Source: Clostridia bacterium
GTDB lineage: Bacteria > Bacillota > Clostridia > Lachnospirales > Lachnospiraceae
NCBI GenBank assembly: GCA_910575245.1
Contig: CAJTEN010000017.1
Span: forward strand, 1-64,000
Length of the DNA stretch: 64,000 nt
Reading direction: 5' to 3'
Below, in pieces: positions 17,863 through 26,349 of this stretch. The notes under the pieces are model-generated. The model was not told the DNA's origin and searched no databases. It worked only from the letters and a program-made list of their open reading frames with translations. Each line of letters opens with the position of its first letter. Positions within the stretch are counted from its first letter, which is position 1. Made by a program: the position numbers and the translations under genes.

Positions 17863-19000
17863 ACCTCTGTTTTATATATTCATAAGCAGACTGCTCTGTT
17901 TCCAGAATCTGTTCCACCGTCGGGTCAGCGACCACCTTATGATTCTCCATAGAACTTTCAATCAGTTCCGGAATCTGCATGAAAGTAATTTTCTTCTGCA
18001 GCAGCAGCGCCACCGCCTTCTCATTGGCGGCATTAAACACGGTTGGCATCGTGCCGCCTGCTTCGGCTGCACGATATGCAAGCGCCAGCCCTCTGAACGT
18101 CTCTGTATCCGGCCGCTCGAAGGTCAGCTGCCCCAGCTGAAAGAAATCCACCCTTCCCGTATCCATAGGCCGTCTGTCCGGATAAAAAAGTGCGTACTGA
18201 ATGGGCAGCTTCATATCCGGCACACCCAGCTGTGCCATAATCCCGCCATCCACATACTCTACTGCCGAATGAATGATACTCTGCGGATGCACCACCACCT
18301 GTATCTGATCCAGCCCTACATCGAACAGCCACTTCGCCTCCATCACTTCCAATCCCTTATTCACCAGGGATGCCGAATCTATCGTGACCTTTTTGCCCAT
18401 AGACCAATTAGGATGTTTCAAAGCGTCTTCCACAGTCATCGAAGCCAGCTGTTCTCTGGTCTTCCCGCGAAAAGGCCCGCCGGATGCTGTCAGCAGAATC
18501 CGGCTTACGCGCTCTTTATTCTCTCCATGCATCGATTGGAAGATCGCACTGTGTTCACTGTCCACAGGCAGGATAGACACCCCTTTTTCTGCGGCCAGAG
18601 GCATAATAATATGCCCTGCCGTCACCAAAGTCTCCTTATTGGCCAGCGCAATCGTCTTGTTATGCTCTATCGCCGCGATCGTTGGCCTGATCCCGATCAT
18701 ACCCACAATAGCTGTCACCAGTACTTCTGCCTCTTCACAAACTGCCGTTTCCAACAGTCCGTCCATACCACAGACTACACGCACCGGCAGATCCGATAGC
18801 CTTTCTCTCAGATCCTTTGCCGCCTCCTCTGACCACATCGCTGCCAGCCCGGGCCGGAATTCCCTTACCTGCCGCTCCATCAGGTTCACATTAGTCCCGG
18901 CCGCCAACGCCGCCACCTGCAGATCCGGCTCCTTCCGTACAATCTCCAGTGTCTGCGTCCCGATTGACCCCGTACACCCCAGTATCGCAATCTTCTTCAT
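17852..19000 (-). CDS. dxr: 1-deoxy-D-xylulose-5-phosphate reductoisomerase
   Basis: Dxr (IspC) turns deoxyxylulose phosphate into methylerythritol phosphate with NADPH, the committed step of the MEP isoprenoid pathway. The NADPH motif GCTGSIGTQT is near residues 8-17, and the metal-binding SEHSA region and the conserved block KVTIDSASLVNKGLE are both present. The length of 382 aa is normal. It is between cdsA and rseP in the conserved Firmicutes order, linking isoprenoid supply to UppS two genes upstream. Confidence 0.97.
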   Translation of the reverse strand: MKKIAILGCTGSIGTQTLEIVRKEPDLQVAALAAGTNVNLMERQVREFRPGLAAMWSEEAAKDLRERLSDLPVRVVCGMDGLLETAVCEEAEVLVTAIVGMIGIRPTIAAIEHNKTIALANKETLVTAGHIIMPLAAEKGVSILPVDSEHSAIFQSMHGENKERVSRILLTASGGPFRGKTREQLASMTVEDALKHPNWSMGKKVTIDSASLVNKGLEVMEAKWLFDVGLDQIQVVVHPQSIIHSAVEYVDGGIMAQLGVPDMKLPIQYALFYPDRRPMDTGRVDFFQLGQLTFERPDTETFRGLALAYRAAEAGGTMPTVFNAANEKAVALLLQKKITFMQIPELIESSMENHKVVADPTVEQILETEQSAYEYIKQRYGE

Positions 19001-19038
19001 AACGTTCCTCTCTTATTTCGTCTTCCCTGTTACTGTCG

Positions 19039-19962
19039 TTAGTGATACGTCAATATCATCAACCCGATAAAGATCAGCGGTGCGGCGATAATCACACTGT
19101 CGAAACGGTCCATAATACCACCATGCCCCGGAATCAGCTTCCCGTAATCCTTGATCCCGTGGTCTCTCTTGATTGCTGACGCCGCCAGATCACCAACCAT
19201 GGATACCAGCGCTCCCGCCGCACCAAGCACAGCCACCAGAAGCAGCGGAAGTTCTGTCGCCGAATATCTGTTGATTGCAAAATGCGTATAAAGCACAAAC
19301 AAAAGCGCCGCTCCCACGACACCGCCTACCGCGCCTTCTATAGACTTCTTCGGACTTAATTTCGGTGTCATCTTGTGTCTGCCAATAAGCACGCCTACCG
19401 CGTAGGCACAGGTATCGCTCCCCCAGGAGCACAGGAAAATAAACCAGACCAGGTAATTTCCGTTCTCAAAACCCTCTCTTGTAAGGTAAATAAAAGATAA
19501 CATGACCGGGGCATACAGGTATGCGAACATAGCCGTCATAATCTGAGGCGCCCGATACCGCGGAAATGTAAATACATAAGTAAACAGAAAAAAGAGCAGG
19601 GTGAAAACAACCGCGATCATAATGACCGGATATACCTCATGCAACCCCTCTCCGATCTCTTCTCCGTACGCAAGAGCTGCAAAAAGCAGAACATAATAGA
19701 GTATCGTCATAATCATACCGACGTATTCCGGAGCGTTAAAACGTACACTTCGCCTGCCTGTCCTCTCTGGCATATCGTTCGCTGCTCCCTGTTCCTCGCT
19801 GCGTGTACCTTCCGTATGTACACCACAGGCTCTCGTCAACTCCCTGTATGCGGTCAGCGAAACCAGACACAGGACTACCGCCAGCACGCCGCTTCCCGCC
19901 ATAATCGTTGCCAGCGCAATCGCTACCAGAAGGATACCGCTCAGCAATCTAGTTCGAAACAT
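19039..19962 (-). CDS. cdsA: phosphatidate cytidylyltransferase
   Basis: CdsA makes CDP-diacylglycerol from phosphatidate and CTP for phospholipid synthesis. It is a multi-helix membrane protein; the C-terminal signature DLAASAIKRDHGIKDYGKLI followed by PGHGGIMDRFDS is clear. A poorly conserved hydrophilic loop lies at about 50-70 after the first two helices. A good GGAGG site precedes the ATG. It sits between uppS and dxr, as in related genomes. Confidence 0.95.
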   Translation of the reverse strand: MFRTRLLSGILLVAIALATIMAGSGVLAVVLCLVSLTAYRELTRACGVHTEGTRSEEQGAANDMPERTGRRSVRFNAPEYVGMIMTILYYVLLFAALAYGEEIGEGLHEVYPVIMIAVVFTLLFFLFTYVFTFPRYRAPQIMTAMFAYLYAPVMLSFIYLTREGFENGNYLVWFIFLCSWGSDTCAYAVGVLIGRHKMTPKLSPKKSIEGAVGGVVGAALLFVLYTHFAINRYSATELPLLLVAVLGAAGALVSMVGDLAASAIKRDHGIKDYGKLIPGHGGIMDRFDSVIIAAPLIFIGLMILTYH

Positions 19963-20003
19963 ACTTGCACCTCCATGTCTTCCCGGACATAAACGCTCCC
20001 CTC

Positions 20004-20723
20004 CTACTCATCTTTGACCAAACCGTATCTTCTGTCTCTCTTATTATATGCCATAACCGCTTTCTCTAATTCTTCTTTCGAGAAATCCGGCCACGCAACC
20101 GGCGTAAAATACAATTCCGTATAAGCAAGCTGCCAGAGCAGGAAATTGGAAATACGCTGTTCATTACAGGTACGTATCAAAAGATCCGGTTCGGGAAGCC
20201 CGCAGGTATCCAGCGTATCGCTGATCTTTTCCTCCGTGATTTCATCTACAGACAGCTTTCCGTCTGACACATCTTCTGCCAGGCAGCGCACAGCCCGGAC
20301 GATCTCATCCCTTCCGCCATAATTAATGGCAATCTGGAAATGCAATCCGGTATTATTCTTCGTTGCTTCCTCCAACTGCTCCATCCGCTTTCTGATATCT
20401 GGATCCAGTCTGCTCTTTTCTCCGATGATACGCACACACATATTATTTTTCGCTGCCGTTTTCAGACATGTCTTCATATAATTGCGCAGCAATCCCATCA
20501 GAGCATCCACCTCATCATGCGGCCTGTTCCAGTTTTCCGTGCTGAAGGCATAGACTGTCAGATACTGTATGCCCATTCGATATGCTTCCTCACAGATCAC
20601 TTCTACAGTCTTGGCTCCCTGCACATGTCCATAATTCCGCGGCATCCCCTTGCTCCTGGCCCATCTGCCGTTTCCGTCCAGAATAATAGCCACATGGTTC
20701 GGAATCTTCATTCCCTCTTCCAT
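20004..20723 (-). CDS. uppS: undecaprenyl diphosphate synthase (cis-prenyltransferase)
   Basis: UppS elongates farnesyl diphosphate with isopentenyl diphosphate to the C55 lipid carrier for wall synthesis. The catalytic block HVAIILDGNGRWA (Asp16) is at the N-terminus, and the substrate-binding stretch DLLIRTCNEQRISNF is near residue 190; the family usually has RTSGE where this reads RTCNE. The chosen ATG has GGAGG six bases upstream and gives 239 residues; an in-frame ATG at 20768 with a weaker AAGGA is the alternative. It begins the second half of the frr-uppS-cdsA-dxr-rseP run. Confidence 0.93.
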   Translation of the reverse strand: MEEGMKIPNHVAIILDGNGRWARSKGMPRNYGHVQGAKTVEVICEEAYRMGIQYLTVYAFSTENWNRPHDEVDALMGLLRNYMKTCLKTAAKNNMCVRIIGEKSRLDPDIRKRMEQLEEATKNNTGLHFQIAINYGGRDEIVRAVRCLAEDVSDGKLSVDEITEEKISDTLDTCGLPEPDLLIRTCNEQRISNFLLWQLAYTELYFTPVAWPDFSKEELEKAVMAYNKRDRRYGLVKDE

Positions 20724-20804
20724 AGATACCTCCAAATCCTTCTGCCACTCAAACTCATAGTCTCCCATGAATCCTTACGGTGAACCATATTAGGAAAAGG
20801 GACA

Positions 20805-20829
20805 ACAGAATATACATTATATATTCTGT
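20805..20829. repeat. AT-rich perfect hairpin in frr-uppS gap
   Basis: ACAGAATATA and TATATTCTGT form a perfect 10-bp inverted repeat around five bases. It lies between frr and uppS, about 90 bases after the frr stop. A T-containing tail (TGTCCCTTTT) follows on the minus strand, so a weak partial terminator is possible. Confidence 0.45.
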
Positions 20830-20921
20830 AAGCCCCTCTCTATACGTTTCCTGTAATGAAAACACCCTCACTGCCCTCATCGTTCCAAGGCAGACAAGTG
20901 TCTGTAAAACAAATTGACCGG

Positions 20922-21473
20922 CTATACCGTGAGAATCTCCTTGGACTTCTCTTCCACCAGCTTGTCAATATTCTTGATAAACTTATCAGTCATTTTCTGC
21001 AGCTTATCCTCTAGTTCTTTGATCTGATCTTCAGAAACTTCCGTTTTCGCCAGCTTCTTCAGGGAATCGTTTCCGTCGCGCCGTGTATTGCGGATTGCAA
21101 CCTTACCGTCCTCACCGCGCTTCTTCACATCCTTAACCAACTCCTTACGGCGTTCCTCTGTCAGTTCCGGAAATACCAGCCTGATCACCGCACCATCATT
21201 GGTAGGGTTGATTCCCAAATCGGAGGTCATGATCGCCTTCTCTATCGCCTTGATCAAAGTCTTCTCCCATGGTGCGATCTGTATGATTCTCGGCTCCGGA
21301 ACCGTCACATTACCTACCTGCTGAATCGGTGTAGGCGTTCCGTAATAATCCACCCTGATCTTATCAAGAACATGCGGATTAGCCCGTCCGGCACGAATCG
21401 TGGCCAGATCGCCTTCCAGAAAATCATAGGTCTTCTGCATCTTCTCCTCAAAGGGTTTTAATCTCTCATCCAT
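20922..21473 (-). CDS. frr: ribosome recycling factor
   Basis: RRF splits the post-termination ribosome with EF-G. The 183-residue protein has the usual length, with the tRNA-mimic helices and conserved blocks (GRANPHVLDKIRVDYYGTPTP, KRGEDGKVAIRNTRRDGND). GGAGGA precedes the ATG. It follows pyrH by 25 bases, the standard pyrH-frr pair, so both are almost certainly one transcript. Confidence 0.97.
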   Translation of the reverse strand: MDERLKPFEEKMQKTYDFLEGDLATIRAGRANPHVLDKIRVDYYGTPTPIQQVGNVTVPEPRIIQIAPWEKTLIKAIEKAIMTSDLGINPTNDGAVIRLVFPELTEERRKELVKDVKKRGEDGKVAIRNTRRDGNDSLKKLAKTEVSEDQIKELEDKLQKMTDKFIKNIDKLVEEKSKEILTV

Positions 21474-21498
21474 ACTGTAATCCTCCAGTTTTCATTAT

Positions 21499-22194
21499 CT
21501 ACACGGTTACCTTCGTACCGTTAAATTTACCCTTCATGGTGTTCACAATACTGTTCTCTTCATTCAATGCAAATACCCACATCGGCATCTTATTATCTCT
21601 TGCCATAATGGAGGCAGTCATATCCACCACCTGTAAATTCTTCTCGATCACTTCCTCTATGGACACTTCCGCATATTTCTTTGCATTCGGATTGCATCTC
21701 GGATCACTGTCATAGACCCCGTCCACCGCTTTTGCCAGAAGGATCACATCAGCATCCACCTCTACAGCACGAAGCACCACGCCGGTATCTGTTGAGAAAT
21801 ACGGATGTCCGGTACCTCCGGCAAAGAAAACTACCATATTTTTGGAAAAATACTTATTGGCTCTGTCCTTTGAAAATAATTTCGTAAAAGAACCACACTC
21901 AAAGGGCGTCAGAACATTGGTCATCATGCCTTCCGAACGGAATATTTCCGATACATAAATACAGTTCATAACCGTCGCCAGCATACCGATCTGATCTGCC
22001 TTCGTCCTGTCAATACTGTCACTGGAACGGCCGCGCCAGAAATTGCCGCCGCCGATCACGATACCAACCTGAACTCCATCCTCTACTAATTCCCTGACCT
22101 GAATGGCTACACCCCGCACCGTTTCCTCATCAAAACCGGTCTTCTTGTCGCCTGCCAAAGCCTCACCACTCAATTTCAACAGTATACGCTGCAT
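21499..22194 (-). CDS. pyrH: uridylate kinase
   Basis: PyrH phosphorylates UMP to UDP with ATP; it belongs to the amino-acid-kinase fold and is usually a GTP-activated, UTP-inhibited hexamer. KLSGEAL near the N-terminus and GGGNFWRG for substrate binding are clear, as is the VVLRAVEVDADVILLAKAVDGVYDSDP segment. Length 231 aa is normal. It normally follows tsf directly; here about 4.9 kb of other genes and a large palindrome intervene, so it may have its own promoter. Confidence 0.97.
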   Translation of the reverse strand: MQRILLKLSGEALAGDKKTGFDEETVRGVAIQVRELVEDGVQVGIVIGGGNFWRGRSSDSIDRTKADQIGMLATVMNCIYVSEIFRSEGMMTNVLTPFECGSFTKLFSKDRANKYFSKNMVVFFAGGTGHPYFSTDTGVVLRAVEVDADVILLAKAVDGVYDSDPRCNPNAKKYAEVSIEEVIEKNLQVVDMTASIMARDNKMPMWVFALNEENSIVNTMKGKFNGTKVTV

Positions 22195-22274
22195 ACGCTA
22201 TTCTCCTGTCTTCCTCTGCTGACGCTCTCTGTCAAGCGTCTCTGCAGCACACCCCTTTGTTACTATTCACATCC

Positions 22275-22463
22275 CAATGTCATTTAGTTAAGTCTATACA
22301 CAGCGTCTGATATGATAGGATTCTCCTTAGGACCGTAGGAAAACGCCGGTACTTAATGAGGTTTTCCACGAATTTAGTACCGCTGCGTTTGGAACCGAGC
22401 GAAAGCGCGTCCTTAGGAGATTCCTATCATGTCAGACGCGTCCGGCTTAACTTAATGACATTG
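22275..22463. repeat. 189-bp imperfect palindrome upstream of pyrH
   Basis: The outer ends are CAATGTCAT and ATGACATTG. Further matching blocks are GTCTGA/TCAGAC, ATGATAGGA/TCCTATCAT, TCTCCTTAGGA/TCCTTAGGAGA, AAACGC/GCGTTT and GGTACT/AGTACC around a 22-base centre. The element lies in a gene-free gap of 320 bases between the bactofilin gene and pyrH. It has no coding content. Its size and nested arms suggest a non-autonomous mobile element or a family repeat. Confidence 0.8.
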
Positions 22464-22515
22464 ATTCACAGCCTCCGGGTGCTCATAGTAACAGCATTTG
22501 CGCAATCACAATTAC

Positions 22516-23496
22516 TTATTTCTTCTTCTTGAATTCCTCAAAGAATGTGGTCGGATTGATATCTGCATAACACTGAGAGCACAACCCTTCAATAACGGCA
22601 CCATTGTTGATCTGTACGGATTTCGATTTAATATTCCCCATAACAATGGCTGTTGTATCCAGAATAACAGGGCCATGTACGTCAATGTCACCCTTAACAG
22701 CACCTGCGATCACTGCGCTTGTAGCCGAAATATTACCGATGATAACGGAACTCTGGCCAATTTTCACGCTGCCGTCACTGTTAACTTCCCCGACAACATT
22801 AGCTCCCTCTGCATAAATCTCTGCTGCCTTGGAATTACCCTGAATCGTTCCTGTAATATTAAGCTTACCGAAAATATCAAGATTTCCGTTAACCGTACCG
22901 ATCAGTTCCATGGAACCTTCAGATTTAATATCGCCCGTTATTGTCATTCCCTCTGTTACTACTGCAGTCTCATCAACTGCTACACGATTAATTTGCACAT
23001 CCATTGTCTTCTCTTCCTCCTCTTCCGGCTGAGATAATATATTATCTGCTTCCATCTCTGTTTCCTCTGTTGCTGACGCTTCTTCTTCCACTGCCGGAAG
23101 CGGTTCCTCTTCTTCCATCACTGTCTCTTCCGTTACCGTCTCCTCCGGTATCTCAGCATCCTCCGGCTCTGATCCATTCTCTGCCATCGCATAGAAATCT
23201 GTCCAGGATGTACCTTCTGTAGTCTCTTCCGTAACCTCCGGAATAGCCGCAGCCTCCTGTTCCGTCTCTTCTACCGTATCCATCTCATCCAGCTTGTCCA
23301 GCATACTGCTGATATCCAGCGAATTGACTGTCTCCGGTACTTCCTCTGTCACTGTTGCATCCTGAACATATTGTTCAGCAGATACCACACTTTCCGTCTC
23401 AGGACTGCCTGCCTTCGCAGCATCCAACTCCTCCTCAGGCATAAGTTCATTCACAGCCTGGGACAAATCCTCCTTCAAATCTGAGAAAAACCCCAT
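22516..23496 (-). CDS. bactofilin (polymer-forming cytoskeletal protein) with acidic N-terminal extension
   Basis: The C-terminal half (about 180-320) is a bactofilin beta-helix, recognised by regular repeats such as GDIKSEG, GNLDIFGKLNITG and GEVNSDGSVKIG. Bactofilins polymerise without nucleotide into filaments used to place wall enzymes. The N-terminal 170 residues are unusually long, Glu-rich and low-complexity, probably disordered. The chosen ATG has GGAGG eight bases upstream. It starts 19 bases after the polysaccharide deacetylase gene, in one operon, suggesting joint work on the envelope. A CSQCY near the end is a partial Cys pair. Confidence 0.85.
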   Translation of the reverse strand: MGFFSDLKEDLSQAVNELMPEEELDAAKAGSPETESVVSAEQYVQDATVTEEVPETVNSLDISSMLDKLDEMDTVEETEQEAAAIPEVTEETTEGTSWTDFYAMAENGSEPEDAEIPEETVTEETVMEEEEPLPAVEEEASATEETEMEADNILSQPEEEEEKTMDVQINRVAVDETAVVTEGMTITGDIKSEGSMELIGTVNGNLDIFGKLNITGTIQGNSKAAEIYAEGANVVGEVNSDGSVKIGQSSVIIGNISATSAVIAGAVKGDIDVHGPVILDTTAIVMGNIKSKSVQINNGAVIEGLCSQCYADINPTTFFEEFKKKK

Positions 23497-23514
23497 TCCC
23501 ACATCCTCCATTCT

Positions 23515-24468
23515 TTAGTCATTACTTATATGATGAATCGGTTCCGTATCATCCGTGATCGGAACGATCTTCGTACCTTCCATCGCCTGAATCGCCTCTA
23601 TCAGCCCAGGCAGTGCTTCTACTGTAGACTTCTTCTCATAGGCATCGTGCATCAGTATGATAGCTTCATCATAAGCCTGCAATTCAGCCGTACAGTTTCT
23701 GATGATATTCTCCGGACTGATATAGGCACTGGATGCATCGCCGGAAGAAACATTCCAGTCAAAATAGGAAATATCCTGCTCATCCAGGTACAGGATCAGT
23801 TCGTGCATGTCCACCTGGCTGACCGTGTTGCTGCTGCCTCCGGGAAATCTGCAATATCTGCACCAGACCCCGGTAATATCATACAGAAATTCCTGCAGCT
23901 TGCTCAGGTCAGCGCTGTAACTCTCCACAGACTGATATATCTCATTATATCTGTGACTGTAAGAGTGCATCGCCAGCGTATGGCCCTCCTCAACTATTCT
24001 TTTGTATAACGCCTGGTATTCTTCTTCCTCTTTCCCTACGACAAAGAAAGTCGCCTTCACATTGTAATCCGCCAATATATCCAGAATCCGGCTAGTATTG
24101 CTGCTCGGCCCGTCATCAAAGGTCAAATAGACTTTACGGATATTATCTTCCTCGGCCTGAGGTGTTCCGATCTCAACATTCTTCCTGCCGGACTCCTCCA
24201 CTTCGGAAACAGTATACAGCGGTGCCTCTGTATCGGCTCCCGGTTCATTCTCTGCGGCTGTCTGATCGATAACAGATGTTGTCTCCAACCTGGCCAGGGC
24301 TTCTCTCAGCTCTTTCTTAACTATATGCAGCCTGATTCCCAGAAAGAAGCACATAACGATCAGAAACAATATCGTGGAAAACGGAACAAAGATTATCAGT
24401 CTCTTCAATCGGCGGACACGCTTGTATTTCGCCAATTGTTCTTTCTGCCCGGCGTCTGTCTGTGCCAT
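23515..24468 (-). CDS. membrane-anchored polysaccharide deacetylase (NodB domain, CE4)
   Basis: A short cytoplasmic tail, one transmembrane helix (about 22-44), an acidic linker, then a NodB homology domain outside the membrane. The metal triad is visible: D118/D119 in TFDDGPSS and the HSYSH motif that supplies two histidines. Such enzymes remove N- or O-acetyl groups from peptidoglycan or other wall glycans. It is co-transcribed with the downstream bactofilin gene. A likely extended -10 promoter (TGATATAGT) lies at 24501-24509. Confidence 0.9.
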   Translation of the reverse strand: MAQTDAGQKEQLAKYKRVRRLKRLIIFVPFSTILFLIVMCFFLGIRLHIVKKELREALARLETTSVIDQTAAENEPGADTEAPLYTVSEVEESGRKNVEIGTPQAEEDNIRKVYLTFDDGPSSNTSRILDILADYNVKATFFVVGKEEEEYQALYKRIVEEGHTLAMHSYSHRYNEIYQSVESYSADLSKLQEFLYDITGVWCRYCRFPGGSSNTVSQVDMHELILYLDEQDISYFDWNVSSGDASSAYISPENIIRNCTAELQAYDEAIILMHDAYEKKSTVEALPGLIEAIQAMEGTKIVPITDDTEPIHHISND

Positions 24469-24500
24469 TTCTATCTGCCCCTTATTCCATATTCCATTAT

Positions 24501-24509
24501 ACTATATCA
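24501..24509 (-). promoter_or_regulatory. extended -10 promoter of deacetylase-bactofilin operon
   Basis: On the minus strand TG-A-TATAGT (24501-24509) lies about 35 bases before the deacetylase start, with no good -35. An overlapping TATAAT at 24496-24501 adds a second possible -10. Confidence 0.4.
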
Positions 24510-24569
24510 CATCTCATGAATTACGAAAAGAAAATTTACGAAAAAAGCCGAAGAAAAATTTTCCGCCTG

Positions 24570-25805
24570 CTATTTACCCAGTCTGACAGCGCAATGCTCC
24601 CTCCTTGATTTTTCTGCTGCAAAACACATCCGATGGCTCTGTAAGGATACATTTGCGGAAGTCAGATTATCCCCCTCGCCGTTCACCAGCCTGATGAAAT
24701 TCTGTACTACCCCGAAATCTCCTCCTCCATGGCCGAATCCGTCTCTTACCCCCGGTACCGGCACCTCTGTCGCGTCTTCTTCCCCAAAACGCTGCAGAAG
24801 AATCCTGCTTCTGTCCAAATCACCGGTGATCTGCCCGTTAGTACCCATAATCTTGATCTGCCGCGTCAGTTCCGCCGTAAATCCGGTCATCGTAAAAGAA
24901 GCGGTAGCGCCACCGGCAAATTCCATATTGACTACCTGATGGTCCACCACATTGTTATCGCAACAGTAAACACATCTTCCATATGGGCCTTTGCGCAGCG
25001 CTTCTGTAATACCCTCCGGCGTCAGATCTGTGGTTATGATATCTGCCGGCCACTCTGTGCTGCCGGTCAGATAGATTTTCGGTGCAAAGTAGACACATTC
25101 ATCCTCATACGGGCAGCCGTCCAGGCATCTGTCTGCCGCTCCCGCAGGCTGATTTTCTTTCATAAAATGTACCAGACTCCCGAAACTGGAGATCCATTTG
25201 CAGCGATCTTCCATAAGCCAGCAGATTATATCCAGATCATGGCAGCTTTTCGCCAGGATCATCGGGCTTGTTTCCTTTGCATCCCGCCAATTTCCCCGTA
25301 CAAAGCTGTGGGCCTGATGCCAATAACCCACATTTTCGATCAGGTCGATTGTTACCGTTTTTCCTATGGCGCCCTCCCGGATCAGTTCTTTTATTTTCCG
25401 GAAAAAGGGAGTATAGCGCAGTACATGGCACACTGTCAATACTCTGCCTGACTCCCGGACCCCGCGCTCAATGGCAATACACTCTTCCTCCGTATTGCTC
25501 ATAGGTTTTTCCAACAGCACATCATATCCGAGTTCCAGTGCCTTCAATGCAGGCGCCGTATGCATTTCATCCAGGGTACACACAAAGACGGCATCCGCCA
25601 TCTTCGGCTGTGCCAGCGCTTCCTCCCAGCCTGTGAAACATTTTTCCGGTCCGATCTGATAGCGTTCTGCAAACTGATCCCGACGTTTCTGGTCCGGCTC
25701 GGCAACCGCCACGACCTCCAGCTCATCCGGACATTCCCGGCTGTACGCCGCATAAGCATTCCCCCTGGATCCGGCACCTAATACAAGTGCTCTGACTTTC
25801 TTCAT
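24570..25805 (-). CDS. Gfo/Idh/MocA family oxidoreductase
   Basis: An NAD(P)-dependent sugar or cyclitol oxidoreductase of 411 residues. The Rossmann GAGSRG is at 10-15, the EKP motif at 99-101, and a catalytic-region pattern with CHDLDIICW follows. A cysteine cluster near 210-270 (CLDGCPYEDEC and YCCDNN) is more Cys than most family members have and could bind metal. GGAGGA precedes the ATG. It stands alone, with its own perfect extended -10 promoter. The substrate is unknown. Confidence 0.85.
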   Translation of the reverse strand: MKKVRALVLGAGSRGNAYAAYSRECPDELEVVAVAEPDQKRRDQFAERYQIGPEKCFTGWEEALAQPKMADAVFVCTLDEMHTAPALKALELGYDVLLEKPMSNTEEECIAIERGVRESGRVLTVCHVLRYTPFFRKIKELIREGAIGKTVTIDLIENVGYWHQAHSFVRGNWRDAKETSPMILAKSCHDLDIICWLMEDRCKWISSFGSLVHFMKENQPAGAADRCLDGCPYEDECVYFAPKIYLTGSTEWPADIITTDLTPEGITEALRKGPYGRCVYCCDNNVVDHQVVNMEFAGGATASFTMTGFTAELTRQIKIMGTNGQITGDLDRSRILLQRFGEEDATEVPVPGVRDGFGHGGGDFGVVQNFIRLVNGEGDNLTSANVSLQSHRMCFAAEKSRREHCAVRLGK

Positions 25806-25887
25806 CTTTTCCTCCGTTCCGAAGCGTTCTGTGCTTCTTATCTTTTTGATTGCTGCAAATTTGTCAATCCGTCCTTATCTGTCATTC

Positions 25888-25896
25888 ATTATATCA
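25888..25896 (-). promoter_or_regulatory. extended -10 promoter of Gfo/Idh gene
   Basis: TG-A-TATAAT on the minus strand (25888-25896) is a perfect extended -10, about 80 bases before the start codon. No good -35 is needed with this motif. Confidence 0.55.
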
Positions 25897-26003
25897 GAAA
25901 AAGAATGATAATTAATATCCCTATTCTGTGTCCCGGCCGCTTATCCCCGGAACTATGTATTTTACTCAGCTCCATCCCCCCCAATTTTATTTTTTGGGTG
26001 GGG

Positions 26004-26085
26004 TGTTAGCGCCGGGAGAAATTAGCCATTTAGAATCGGATGAAAATGACCCATCCCGAATAAAAATAGCCAATGATCCCATGAT
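26004..26085. mobile_element. IS21-type terminal fragment
   Basis: The stretch begins TGTTAGCGCCGGGAG and then repeats a short pattern three times: AAATTAGCCATTT, AAAATGACCCAT and AAAATAGCCA. Multiple copies of such A4-rich GCCA repeats next to a TGTTAGC end are what I recall of IS21-family termini. No istA or istB gene follows, so only an end survives. Identification is from memory of the family. Confidence 0.5.
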
Positions 26086-26190
26086 CATACAATTTAAACC
26101 GTATCAGTCAGCCGGACTAAGTTCGTAAAACACCTCACTAAGTCCTTTGTGCCAGCCTAGACGCTAGTGTACTGACCTGTTGACTTTTAA

Positions 26191-26349
26191 CTAGCAAGGC
26201 GTAAGGTTGACGGATGTGCACAAGCCCGGCTTATTGAACTTGCCTGCGGCCCTGTTCCGGAGGGACACTCCCGATGGACGGTCCGTCTGCTGGAAGAAGA
26301 ATCCAGGGCCATTCTGGAATCCCCTGTAGGCAGGGAGGCAATTCTCAAC
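26191..26349 (+). pseudogene. IS630-family transposase fragment
   Basis: One plus-strand frame reads ARLIELACGPVPEGHSRWTV, then RLLEEES, and ends about 20 residues later with SPVGREAILN. This is the helix-turn-helix linker region of IS630-type transposases (ALACS..PEG..RWTLRLLAD). There is a stop in frame just before it at 26188-26190, no start codon, and no catalytic DDE domain after it. It joins the 3' end of the XRE pseudogene at about 26345-26350, so it is a truncated remnant. Confidence 0.75.
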
